From: Streptomyces alboflavus | GTDB lineage: Bacteria; Actinomycetota; Actinomycetes; Streptomycetales; Streptomycetaceae | Assembly: GCF_000716675.1 (NCBI RefSeq) | Contig: NZ_JNXT01000041.1 | Location: 1 to 64,000, forward strand | DNA: 64,000 nt | Reading direction: 5' to 3' | Shown here: piece after piece, positions 1 through 7,381 of the stretch | Numbering within the stretch: position 1 is the stretch's first letter | Layout of the letters: every line of letters begins with the position of its first letter | Program-made: the position numbers and the translations under genes | The notes under the pieces: generated by a model | Database searches by the model: none | What the model was told of the DNA's origin: nothing | Seen by the model: only the letters and a program-made list of their open reading frames with translations

Positions 1-240
1 GCGCTTGAGGACGAGGCGCGAAGCGCCGATACGGGGGCGCCCCCGGCAGGGCTGACGGTGCCCGGCTTTCGGACAGGCCCGGGGCAAGCCCGGGCGGGCG
101 GGCGGGAGAAAGCCCGTCCGGCGCTTGAGGACAAGGCGCGGAGCGCCGATACGGGGGCACCCCCGGCAGGGCTGACGGTGCCGGGCTTTCGGAGAGGCCC
201 GGGGCGAGTTCGGGCGGGTGGGTGGGTGCGAGGGAGGCCG
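1..240. repeat. 120-bp tandem intergenic repeats (family A), truncated by window edge
   Basis: Two consecutive copies of a roughly 120-bp unit. The unit start GCCCGTCCGGCGCTTGAGGA falls at about 112, and the first copy is cut by the window edge. Each unit carries a small palindrome (GGCGCG-AAG-CGCC type) and GC-rich runs of GGGCGG. The same unit recurs in tandem at 8450-8760, and a degenerate form lies at 34055-34103. All copies are intergenic. Open frames across them have no recognisable product. Such GC-rich intergenic elements are familiar in Streptomyces; their role is unknown. Confidence 0.8.
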
Positions 241-241
241 G

Positions 242-1231
242 TCAGAAGGCCAGCTGGGCGATCTCTTCGGCGACGACCGCACACGCATCAGCCGCCGGAT
301 CAATCAGAGGAAAATGCCCGACGTCCTCAAGAAGCGTCAAGCCGACCACCTCTCCGGCCTTGGCCGCCGCATCCGCGTACGCCTCGGACACGGCCTGCGG
401 CACGACGATGTCGGTACGCCCCTGCACGACGGCGGTGGCGATCCCGGTCGGCAGCAACACCGCCGGATCAGCCTGCACGAGCCGCTCCTCGAACAGCACC
501 TCGGCACCCCCCGCCTCCGCCTCCGCCCCGGCCCCAGCCGCGGCCCCGGCCCCAGCCCCAGCCGCGGCCCCAGCCCCAGCCCCAGCCCCAGCCCCAGCCC
601 CAGCCACACCCAAGAACTGCCGCACCGCCCCGGAACACACCCCCAGCTCATCGGCCACCCGCAGATCCCCGATGGGCGCCAGCGCCACCACACCCCGCAA
701 CGGAGCGGGCCGCGCCAGGTGCCACGGCGAGCTCTCCGGCAGAACATGCCGCGCGGCCGCCCACAGCGCGAGATGCCCCCCGGCCGAGTGCCCGGTCAGC
801 ACGACCCGGTGCGGGTCGGCCACGGGCAGGGCCGCCCGGACGAGCCCGGGCAACGCGTCGAGCGCGGCGGCCACGTCGTCGAGGGTGTCGGGCCACCGCC
901 CGGCGACAGGCCCCACACCGCCCTGCGCCGGCACAAGCCCCCCAGAAGCCCCCCGCCGATACTCGACATTCGCCACGGCGAACCCCCGCCGCGCCAGGAA
1001 GTCCGCGAACGGTGACACGTGCGCGCGGTCGTACGGAGCCCGCCACGCGCCCCCGTGCAGCACCACGACGAGCGGCGCACCCCGCTCGGCGGCGCCGCGC
1101 GGGGCGTAGAAGTCGATGACCTGGTCCGCGTGTGCCCCGTACGCGGCGGTGGCGTCGGGCAGGACCGCGGGATGCGCGAACGCGGAGTCCTGCTCGGCGG
1201 CATCGCGGGCCACGGCGGCGTCGTCCGGCAT
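242..1231 (-). CDS. alpha/beta-hydrolase, probable arylformamidase (kynurenine formamidase)
   Basis: This is a 329-residue alpha/beta-hydrolase. The oxyanion-hole motif HGGAW lies at about 59-63, the nucleophile elbow GHSAGG (Ser149) at 147-152, and a late Asp (GRTDIVVP) and His (DVGHFPL) complete the usual triad. N-formylkynurenine formamidases of this fold carry exactly these motifs. The gene follows kynA and kynU on the same strand, so the likely role is hydrolysis of N-formyl-kynurenine to kynurenine and formate. A GAGAGGG ribosome site lies 8 bp upstream of the ATG. About residues 211-245 form an Ala/Gly-only tract (AGAGAG...) encoded by a CCAGCC/CCGCGG simple repeat at about 530-606, inserted before the Asp/His part of the triad. 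It is probably a flexible loop, and its length is likely to vary between strains. The fold is certain; the substrate is inferred from context. Confidence 0.8.
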   Translation of the reverse strand: MPDDAAVARDAAEQDSAFAHPAVLPDATAAYGAHADQVIDFYAPRGAAERGAPLVVVLHGGAWRAPYDRAHVSPFADFLARRGFAVANVEYRRGASGGLVPAQGGVGPVAGRWPDTLDDVAAALDALPGLVRAALPVADPHRVVLTGHSAGGHLALWAAARHVLPESSPWHLARPAPLRGVVALAPIGDLRVADELGVCSGAVRQFLGVAGAGAGAGAGAGAAAGAGAGAAAGAGAEAEAGGAEVLFEERLVQADPAVLLPTGIATAVVQGRTDIVVPQAVSEAYADAAAKAGEVVGLTLLEDVGHFPLIDPAADACAVVAEEIAQLAF

Positions 1232-1462
1232 ACGGCAACCCTCTCAAACTCGGCCACTGGCCGCCCCTCGACCACCGGCAGCAACTGTCCGGCGGCCGAC
1301 GGGCGTTCGTACCATGATCCAGATTTGCCGGACGGTATCAGGATCCGGCCGGAAGACGTGCCGCAGGGCCCACCGCACCGCCCCATCCAGCGACCCCGGA
1401 GCGCTCTCCCCGGCCACGGGGAGCCCTCGGGGGCCGCGGGACGCCACGGTGGGCACCCCCGG
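1232..1462. other. spacer between kynU and the hydrolase gene
   Basis: 231 bp without a convincing gene. A 70-codon GTG-started frame runs on the minus strand from 1456 to 1244 and stops 12 bp before the hydrolase start. Its codon third positions lose their GC bias in the second half and the product resembles nothing I recognise. I read the spacer as leader or internal-promoter DNA for the hydrolase. Confidence 0.4.
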
Positions 1463-2767
1463 CTACACCGCCACCCCGGGCGCCTCCGCCAGCGTCTGCG
1501 CGAGGACCCACGCGGCCCGCTCCGCGTCCGCGAACGACACGTACAGCGGCGTGAAGCCGAAACGCAGCACGTCCGGCTCCCGGAAGTCACCGACCACGCC
1601 CCGCTCGACGAGCCGCTTCATGACCTCGGCGGCGTCCGGGCAGCGCAGCGCGATCTGGCTGCCCCGCTCGGCGTGCGCAGCGGGCGTGACCGACTCGACG
1701 CGGCCCGCGGGGACGTACGCGGCGACGCACTCCAGAAAGAAGTCCGTCAGGGCGAGGGACTTGGCGCGCACGGCCGCCATCGACACGCCGTCCCAGACGT
1801 CGAGCGCGGCGTCGAAGGCGAGCAGCGACAGGATGTCGGGGGTGCCGACGCGACCGCGTGCGGCACCGGGAGCGGGCTCGTACGCGGACCGCATCCCGAA
1901 GGGCTCGACGTGCGAGTTCCAGCCGGGCAGCGGCGAGTCGAAGTGCGGCTGGTGCTCCCGGCGCACGTACAGGTACGCGGGCGAACCGGGGCCGCCGTTC
2001 AGGTACTTGTAGGTGCAGCCGACGGCCAGGTCCACGCCCTGCTCGTCGAGTCCGATGGGCAGCGCGCCCGCCGTGTGGCACAGGTCCCACACGGCGAGGG
2101 CGCCCACCGCGTGCACGGCGGCGGTCAGTCCGGGCAGGTCGTGCAGGCGCCCCGACTGGTAGTCGGCGTGGTTGAGCAGGACGGCCGCGGTACGCGGACC
2201 GAGCACGCCGGGGACGTCCGCCGGGGCCACCGGGATCAGTCGGCAGCCGGTGAGGCGGGCGGCGGACGCGGCGATGTACCCGTCCGTGGGGAAGGCCGTG
2301 GCGTCGACGACGAGTTCGTCACGCCCCGCGTCCGGGGAGGCCCCGTCCCCGTCCCGCTGACGGACGATGCGCACGGCCGCCACGAGCGCCTTGAAGATGT
2401 TGACGCTCGTCGAGTCGGCGACGACGACCTGGCCGGGGGCGGCGCCGATCAGCGGGGCGAGCCGGTCGCCGATCCGCTCCGGCGCGGTCCACCAGCCGCT
2501 CTCCTCCCAGGAGCGGATGCGCAGTCGGCCCCACTCGCGGGTGATGACGTCGACGACGCGGGCCTCGACGCCCCGGGACAGCGCGCCCAGCGAGTTCCCG
2601 TCGAGATAGACGCTCTCGTCGAGCACGAACTCCGCGCGCTTGTGGGCGAGTTCGTCCTTTTCGTCCAGGGCTGCGGCGGCGTCGCCGAGCCGCGCCCGCA
2701 GGGCCTCCAGAGCCACCTCGCCCGCTTCCGACACCGCTGCCGTCTCCGACCTCTCTGACTCAGACAT
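1463..2767 (-). CDS. kynU: kynureninase
   Basis: PLP-dependent kynureninase of 434 residues when started at the ATG at 2767, which overlaps the kynA stop by 8 bp. A longer upstream start would run deep into kynA. It cleaves L-kynurenine to anthranilate and L-alanine. Family landmarks are visible: the N-terminal substrate segment YLDGNSLGAL, the cofactor segment with VADSTSVNIFKAL, the aspartate of WDLCHTAGALP, and the Schiff-base lysine in CTYKYLNGGPG. It sits between kynA and the hydrolase, and the overlap with kynA implies translational coupling. The end product anthranilate can re-enter tryptophan synthesis or feed secondary metabolism. The assignment is firm. Confidence 0.95.
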   Translation of the reverse strand: MSESERSETAAVSEAGEVALEALRARLGDAAAALDEKDELAHKRAEFVLDESVYLDGNSLGALSRGVEARVVDVITREWGRLRIRSWEESGWWTAPERIGDRLAPLIGAAPGQVVVADSTSVNIFKALVAAVRIVRQRDGDGASPDAGRDELVVDATAFPTDGYIAASAARLTGCRLIPVAPADVPGVLGPRTAAVLLNHADYQSGRLHDLPGLTAAVHAVGALAVWDLCHTAGALPIGLDEQGVDLAVGCTYKYLNGGPGSPAYLYVRREHQPHFDSPLPGWNSHVEPFGMRSAYEPAPGAARGRVGTPDILSLLAFDAALDVWDGVSMAAVRAKSLALTDFFLECVAAYVPAGRVESVTPAAHAERGSQIALRCPDAAEVMKRLVERGVVGDFREPDVLRFGFTPLYVSFADAERAAWVLAQTLAEAPGVAV

Positions 2768-3644
2768 GGCTGCGCGCCGTCCACAGCTCGGGGAACACGT
2801 TCTTCGTGGCTCGTTTCTCCAGCCAGGCCACCCCGGCGGAGCCACCCGTGCCGGTCTTGGAGCCCATGGCGCGGCGGGTGGCGACCAGATGGTCGTTGCG
2901 CCATCGCCAGACCAGCTCGCCGACGTCCGTCAACGCCTCGCCGAGCCGGACCAGTTCGGCGCCCTCGTCCCCGGCGTACAGGGCCGTCCAGACGGCCTCG
3001 ACCTCGGGCGAGGGGTCGTACCTGCGGGAGATGTCACGGTCGAGGACCGCGGCCGGTACCGCGTGCCCGCGCCGGGCGAGGAGCCGAAGGACCTCGTCGT
3101 ACAGGCCCGGTTCCTGCAGCGCCTTCTCCAGCTCCGCGTGCACGCGCGGGGCGCCGCGGTGCGGCACCAGCATGGACGCGGACTTCTCGCCGAGCAGGAA
3201 CTCCATGCGCCGGTACATCGCCGACTGGAATCCGGAGCCCTCCCCGAGCGCCCCCCGGTAGGAGTTGAACTGGGCCGGGGTGAGCTGCCCGAGCGGCTTC
3301 CACGAGTGGTTCAGGGCCTCCAGCTCCCGCACCGACCGCTTCAGGGCGGCGATGGCCACCGGCACGTCGTCCTCGCGCAGAGCGCGCGCGGCGGTCTCCC
3401 ACTCGTGGACGATGACGGTGAACCACAGCTCCATCACCTGCGTGGTGACGAGGAAGACCATCTCGCCGGGGTCGTCGGACCGCGGATGCTGAAGGTGGGT
3501 GAGGACGTCCGCCTGGACGTAGTCCTCGTAAGGGGTGGTGCCTGCGAAGTCGAGGTTCGGGCCGTCCGGGCTCTCGCCGTCCGCCACCGCGGACTGCGGG
3601 CCGGGCTCGTGCGCCGCGTGCGCCGCGTGCTCCTCGTGGGACAT
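2760..3644 (-). CDS. kynA: tryptophan 2,3-dioxygenase
   Basis: Haem-dependent tryptophan 2,3-dioxygenase of 294 residues, within the bacterial range. It opens the indole ring of L-tryptophan to give N-formyl-kynurenine. Recognisable blocks are YEDYVQADVL near the N-terminus, FLVTTQVMELWF, GFQSAMYRRMEFLLG, and the C-terminal WRWRNDHLVATRRAMG followed by GTGGSAGVAWL, which contains the haem-ligand histidine and the substrate-binding loop. The first residues are His-rich (SHEEHAAHAAH), a feature outside the catalytic core. The gene is the first of a three-gene minus-strand unit (kynA, kynU, hydrolase) and its TGA overlaps the kynU start. Confidence 0.95.
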   Translation of the reverse strand: MSHEEHAAHAAHEPGPQSAVADGESPDGPNLDFAGTTPYEDYVQADVLTHLQHPRSDDPGEMVFLVTTQVMELWFTVIVHEWETAARALREDDVPVAIAALKRSVRELEALNHSWKPLGQLTPAQFNSYRGALGEGSGFQSAMYRRMEFLLGEKSASMLVPHRGAPRVHAELEKALQEPGLYDEVLRLLARRGHAVPAAVLDRDISRRYDPSPEVEAVWTALYAGDEGAELVRLGEALTDVGELVWRWRNDHLVATRRAMGSKTGTGGSAGVAWLEKRATKNVFPELWTARSHV

Positions 3645-3750
3645 CGCTGTCTCCTGATACGTACTCCAGGTAGCGGTCCGCCCCTGCCGGTACCGGCACG
3701 GGGGCCCCGGTCCCTGCTCGCATCCTCCGCAACATCCCGGAAAACGGCAA

Positions 3751-3785
3751 GACCTGCCTGGTCACACCGGGTGTCCAGGCAGGTC
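3751..3785 (-). terminator. hairpin terminator after the DUF3151 gene
   Basis: Perfect 11-bp stem GACCTGCCTGG / CCAGGCAGGTC with a 13-nt loop, 38 bp beyond the stop of the DUF3151 gene and upstream of kynA. It separates the two transcription units. No clear U-tract follows, as is common in Streptomyces. Confidence 0.7.
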
Positions 3786-3822
3786 GTGCGCGGCCCGCGG
3801 GTGCGGTGGCCCGGCGGGGCCG

Positions 3823-4236
3823 CTAGCCAAGCGTGTCCGCCGCCGTCGCCGAGGAGTCGCGCAGGAACGTCGAGCAGCGCTCGTACTCCTCCTGCTCGCC
3901 GATCGAGCCCGCGGCGCGGGCCAGGGCGTGCAGGGCGCGCAGGAAGCCACGGTTCGGCTCGTGCTCCCACGGGACCGGGCCGTGGCCCTTCCAGCCGCTG
4001 CGGCGCAAGGAGTCAAGACCGCGGTGGTATCCCGTACGTGCGTACGCGTACGACTCGACGACTCGGCCTGCCTCGTACGCCTCGTCGGCGAGGCGGGCCC
4101 AGGCGAGGGACGACGTCGGGTACTTCGCCGCCACCTCCGTGGCCGGGGTGCCGGCCGCGAGCAGCTCGCGGGGCTCCGGGTCGTCGGGCAGGTGGGTCGG
4201 GGGCGGTCCCCCGAGCAGGTTCTCGTGAATGGCCAT
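3823..4236 (-). CDS. DUF3151 family protein
   Basis: 137-residue actinobacterial DUF3151 protein of unknown function, starting at the ATG at 4236 (MAIHENLLGG). Visible family features are the N-terminal GGPPPTHLPDDPEP, then AAKYPTSSLAWARLADEA and the TPR-like helical stretch YAYARTGYHRGLDSLRRSGWKGHGPVPWEH, which suggests a soluble helical-repeat protein. In related genomes this protein is normally separate and often lies near fba. Here the reading frame is open upstream without a stop into the truncated aminotransferase gene (see next entry), so a fused product is formally possible. The internal ATG remains the likely real start. Confidence 0.85.
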   Translation of the reverse strand: MAIHENLLGGPPPTHLPDDPEPRELLAAGTPATEVAAKYPTSSLAWARLADEAYEAGRVVESYAYARTGYHRGLDSLRRSGWKGHGPVPWEHEPNRGFLRALHALARAAGSIGEQEEYERCSTFLRDSSATAADTLG

Positions 4237-5451
4237 GGGACAAGTCTGCGGCATGCCGGACCCTGCCGGGGGCTCCCCGACCCCGCCCCTTCCCGAAACT
4301 GGGGCTCCGCCCCAGACCCCGCTCCTCAAACGCCGGAGGGGCTGAATAATCACGCCGGTGCGGCAAGGTTCCAGCCCGCCCCCCGGCGCCCCATACGTAA
4401 CCCCCGGCATGACGGCGACCCCCTCCCGCTCGACCAGAATCCGCTGAAGGGCATCGTCGTCGACACCCCCCAGCACCGGCCGCAGATCGATCCACGCCAG
4501 ATACCCGGCCTGGGGCGGGCACCAGCCGAGACCGGGGAAGGCCGCGTCGAGGCGCTCCTGGACAAGGCGCAGATTCCCGTGTGTATAGGCACGCACGGCA
4601 TCCAGCCAGTCCGCCCCCTCCCGGTACGCGGCGATGTGCGCGGTGAGCGAAAGCACGGCAGGCGAGGCAAGCCCTTCCCCCGTGTTCATCCGCTCGACGA
4701 ACTCCGCATGGTCGTCCGGATCCCCGACGATTCCGTAACTCCCGCTCAGGGCAGGGAAGTTGAAGGCCTTCGTGCCGGAGGTGACGAGGGCCCACCGCCC
4801 CCGCGCGTACCGGGTCCACGGCAGGTGGGTGAACCCGTCGTGGGTGAGGTCGGCGTGGATCTCGTCGCTGATGACGGCGACCCCGTGCCGCTCGCACAGC
4901 GCGGCCGTCGCGGCGAGTTCGGCATCGGTCCACACCCGCCCGGTCGGGTTGTGCGGCGAGCAGAGCAGCAGCACACGGCTGTCGGGCCGCGCCAACTCGG
5001 CCTCCAGCAAAGCCAGTTCGGGGTCCACGACAGGGACGCCGCGCAGTTCGCGGCCAAGGCCCGTGACCGCCTTCCGGAAACCGTCGTACGTGGGGGTGTG
5101 CACCACCACCCCGTCCCCGGGCTCCGTCCACATCCGCAGGAGCTGGGATATCTGGTTGAGCACGGACGGGGCGTACACCAGGGAGCCGGGGTCGACGTCG
5201 GTGTCGTGGCGCTGCTTGAACCAGTCGCGGATCGCGCCCCGGAAGTCGTCGTTGCGCCAGTCCGTGTAGCCGAAGACGCCGTGCGCGATCCGCCGCTGGA
5301 GCGCGTCGAGGACGGGCGGCGCGCAGGCGAAGTCCATGTCGGAGATGGTGAAGGGGAGCAGGTCGGGGACGGGGAACCGATCGGCGATGCCGTCCCACTG
5401 GACGCACCAGGTGCCGTACCGGTCGACGGGGGTGTCGAAGTCGTACGTCAT
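3823..5451 (-). CDS. MalY/PatB-type PLP aminotransferase (C-S lyase), 3' end lost, open into DUF3151
   Basis: From the ATG at 5451 (AAGGGA about 12 nt upstream) the frame encodes a fold-type I PLP enzyme of the MalY/PatB cystathionine beta-lyase family: FTISDMDFACAPPVLDAL, the substrate loop GVFGYTDW, SPHNPTGR, the cofactor aspartate in VISDEIHADL, and the PLP lysine in TSGTKAFNFP. Normal family members end about 30 residues after GVTYG with a segment holding the conserved carboxylate-binding arginine (RLN/RIN type). Here the frame departs right after GAPGGG into low-complexity sequence derived from an intergenic repeat (4289-4345) and continues without a stop into DUF3151, giving 542 codons. 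The enzyme is therefore probably inactive or altered. Either a repeat-mediated deletion or a sequencing frameshift near 4360 could explain it. Confidence 0.7.
   Translation of the reverse strand: MTYDFDTPVDRYGTWCVQWDGIADRFPVPDLLPFTISDMDFACAPPVLDALQRRIAHGVFGYTDWRNDDFRGAIRDWFKQRHDTDVDPGSLVYAPSVLNQISQLLRMWTEPGDGVVVHTPTYDGFRKAVTGLGRELRGVPVVDPELALLEAELARPDSRVLLLCSPHNPTGRVWTDAELAATAALCERHGVAVISDEIHADLTHDGFTHLPWTRYARGRWALVTSGTKAFNFPALSGSYGIVGDPDDHAEFVERMNTGEGLASPAVLSLTAHIAAYREGADWLDAVRAYTHGNLRLVQERLDAAFPGLGWCPPQAGYLAWIDLRPVLGGVDDDALQRILVEREGVAVMPGVTYGAPGGGLEPCRTGVIIQPLRRLRSGVWGGAPVSGRGGVGEPPAGSGMPQTCPMAIHENLLGGPPPTHLPDDPEPRELLAAGTPATEVAAKYPTSSLAWARLADEAYEAGRVVESYAYARTGYHRGLDSLRRSGWKGHGPVPWEHEPNRGFLRALHALARAAGSIGEQEEYERCSTFLRDSSATAADTLG
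4289..4345. repeat. intergenic repeat (family B) inside the aminotransferase/DUF3151 junction
   Basis: Contains the hairpin TGGGGC-TCC-GCCCCA (4300-4314) and ends CTCCTCAAACGCCGGAGGGG, the inverse of the family A unit start. A related copy lies at 8213-8335. It marks the point where the aminotransferase loses its normal C-terminus. Confidence 0.75.
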
Positions 5452-5480
5452 GGCCACAGCTGTGTTCCCTTCCGGACATG

Positions 5481-5519
5481 CGTCGGGCCCGGCACCCACG
5501 GGGAGCGCCGGGCCCGACG
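5481..5519 (-). terminator. strong hairpin terminator after fba
   Basis: Perfect 13-bp stem CGTCGGGCCCGGC / GCCGGGCCCGACG with a 13-nt loop, starting 26 bp past the fba stop and before the aminotransferase start. It separates the two units. Confidence 0.85.
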
Positions 5520-5544
5520 GACAGACGTGCGGGCGGACAGCGGA

Positions 5545-6567
5545 CTACTTGAGCTTCGTGCCGCTGGAGCGCAGGTTCGCGCAGGCCTCGGTGACCCGCT
5601 TGGCCATGCCCGCCTCGGCGGACTTGCCCCAGGTGCGCGGGTCGTAGGTCTTCTTCGAGCCGACCTCGCCGTCGACCTTCAGGACGCCGTCGTAGTTCTT
5701 GAACATGTGGTCGGCGACGGGACGCGTGAAGGCGTACTGCGTGTCCGTGTCGAGGTTCATCTTCACGACGCCGTTCTCCAGCGCCGTCGCGATCTCCTCG
5801 GCCGTGGAGCCGGAGCCGCCGTGGAACACGAAGTCGAAGGGGGACTGCTTGCCGTACTTGGCGCCGACACCCTCCTGGAGGTCCTTCAGGAGCTCGGGGC
5901 GGAGCACGACGTTGCCCGGCTTGTAGACGCCGTGGACGTTGCCGAAGGAGGCGGCGAGCAGGTAGCGGCCCTTCTCGCCCAGGCCCAGGGCCTCGGCGGT
6001 GCGGATCGCGTCGTCGACCGTGGTGTACAGCTCGTCGTTGATCTCGTGGGTGACGCCGTCCTCCTCGCCGCCGGTCGGGGTGATCTCGACCTCAAGGATG
6101 ATCTTCGCGGCACGGGCGATCTCGAGCAGTTCCTGGCCGATGGCCAGGTTGTCGGCGAGGGTCTCGGCCGAGCCGTCCCACATGTGGGACTGGAAGAGGG
6201 GGTTCTGACCGGCCTTGACGCGCTCGGCGGAGACCGCGAGGAGCGGGCGGACGTAGCCGTCGAGCTTGTCCTTCGGGCAGTGGTCGGTGTGCAGCGCGAC
6301 CGTGATGTCGTACTTCGCCGCGACGATGTGCGCGAACTCGGCGAGGGCCACCGCGCCCGTCACCATGTCCTTGCTGTACTGGCCGCCCAGGAACTCCGCG
6401 CCACCCGTGGAGATCTGGATGATGCCGTCGCTCTCCGCCTCCGCGAAGCCGCGCAGCGCAGCGTGCAGGGTCTGCGAGGACGTCACGTTGATGGCCGGGT
6501 AGGCGAACTTGCCTGCCTTCGCCCGGTCGAGCATCTCGTTGTAGACCTCGGGGGTTGCGATGGGCAT
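5545..6567 (-). CDS. fbaA: class II fructose-bisphosphate aldolase
   Basis: 340-residue zinc-dependent class II aldolase that interconverts fructose 1,6-bisphosphate with DHAP and glyceraldehyde 3-phosphate in glycolysis and gluconeogenesis. Visible motifs are YPAINVTSSQTLHAALRG, the zinc-ligand segment VALHTDHCPKDKL, the acidic ILEVEITPTGGEEDG region, and the phosphate-binding FVFHGGSGSTAEEI. The length and start (MPIATPEVYNEML) match the actinobacterial type. It has its own downstream terminator, and pyrE lies 164 bp upstream on the same strand, an arrangement common in Streptomyces. Confidence 0.97.
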   Translation of the reverse strand: MPIATPEVYNEMLDRAKAGKFAYPAINVTSSQTLHAALRGFAEAESDGIIQISTGGAEFLGGQYSKDMVTGAVALAEFAHIVAAKYDITVALHTDHCPKDKLDGYVRPLLAVSAERVKAGQNPLFQSHMWDGSAETLADNLAIGQELLEIARAAKIILEVEITPTGGEEDGVTHEINDELYTTVDDAIRTAEALGLGEKGRYLLAASFGNVHGVYKPGNVVLRPELLKDLQEGVGAKYGKQSPFDFVFHGGSGSTAEEIATALENGVVKMNLDTDTQYAFTRPVADHMFKNYDGVLKVDGEVGSKKTYDPRTWGKSAEAGMAKRVTEACANLRSSGTKLK

Positions 6568-6624
6568 GTGTCCGCTCCTTGTGATGTGCGGGGTGAGTGC
6601 TGCTCTGTTGCTGTGTCCCTGACC

Positions 6625-6662
6625 TGGGGTACCTGGATGACCGGTGGGACCGGTGGTACCGG
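6625..6662 (-). terminator. possible hairpin between pyrE and fba
   Basis: Nested inverted repeats GGTACC...GGTACC flanking ACCGGT-GGG-ACCGGT, about 70 bp past the pyrE stop. It could terminate pyrE or lie in the fba leader. The stem is not continuous. Confidence 0.4.
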
Positions 6663-6731
6663 GGGCGACGCCGTCGTCGCCCCCATCTTTCCAGACTCGC
6701 CGGATTGCTCCAGCTGTACGTCATGTACCGA

Positions 6732-7283
6732 TCAGTCGAGGCCCAGCTCGTCCTTCGAGTACGCGAAGAGGTACGGGACCCCCGCGCCCTCGGTGATCTT
6801 CTCGGCGGCGCCGGTGGCGCGGTCCACGATCGTCGCCACGCCCACGACCTCGGCCCCGGCCGCGCGGACGGCCTCCACGGCGGTCAGCGGGGAGCCGCCG
6901 GTGGTGGAGGTGTCCTCGACCACGAGCACCCGGCGGCCCTTGATGTCGGGGCCCTCGACCTGGCGCTGCAGGCCGTGCGCCTTGGCGGCCTTGCGGACCA
7001 CGAACGCGTCGATCCGCTTCCCGCGGGCCGCGGCGGCGTGCAGCATCGAGGCGGCGACGGGGTCGGCGCCCATGGTGAGCCCGCCCACGGCGTCGAACTC
7101 CAGGTCCGCCGTCAGGTCGAGCAGGACCTGCCCGACCAGGGGGGCGGCCTCGCCGTCGAGGGTGATGCGGCGCAGGTCGACGTAGTAGTCGGCCTCGATG
7201 CCCGAGGAGAGCGTCACCTTGCCGTGCACGACGGCCTTGTCCTTGATCTGCTGCAGCAGGTCGCCGCGTACGTCGTTCGTCAT
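6732..7283 (-). CDS. pyrE: orotate phosphoribosyltransferase
   Basis: 183-residue type I phosphoribosyltransferase converting orotate and PRPP to orotidine 5'-phosphate in pyrimidine synthesis. The PRPP loop VLVVEDTSTTGGSPL is clear, preceded by a Lys/Arg-rich flexible loop (FVVRKAAKAHG) and the N-terminal SGIEADYYVDLRR characteristic of the family. The ATG at 7283 follows only 74 bp after the aldose epimerase stop, and that spacer consists mostly of repeated copies of the epimerase 3' end. Confidence 0.95.
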   Translation of the reverse strand: MTNDVRGDLLQQIKDKAVVHGKVTLSSGIEADYYVDLRRITLDGEAAPLVGQVLLDLTADLEFDAVGGLTMGADPVAASMLHAAAARGKRIDAFVVRKAAKAHGLQRQVEGPDIKGRRVLVVEDTSTTGGSPLTAVEAVRAAGAEVVGVATIVDRATGAAEKITEGAGVPYLFAYSKDELGLD

Positions 7284-7310
7284 GGCTACGAGCTTAAAGG
7301 CGCCGCGGAC

Positions 7311-7381
7311 GTCACAGGCGCCGCCAGGTCCAGGTCACGGTCGCCGCCAGGTCCGCGTCACAGGCGCCGCCAGGTCCAGGT
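7311..7381. repeat. duplicated 3' end of the aldose epimerase gene
   Basis: A 25-bp segment (GTCACAGGCGCCGCCAGGTC plus CAGGT) occurs at 7311-7335 and again at 7357-7381, with a shortened third copy (TCGCCGCCAGGTCC) between them. On the minus strand the copy at 7357 spells the last codons of the epimerase (WTWRRL, stop); the others are extra downstream copies. Confidence 0.85.

Noticed and set aside
1244..1456. 70-codon minus-strand frame between kynU and the hydrolase
   Set aside because: Third-position GC is lost in its second half and the sequence matches nothing known; kept only as spacer.
3928..7185. Very long plus-strand open frame opposite the aminotransferase, fba and pyrE
   Set aside because: Product is low-complexity (Gly/Arg/Val-rich) and antisense to well-recognised genes; long antisense frames are expected at this GC content.
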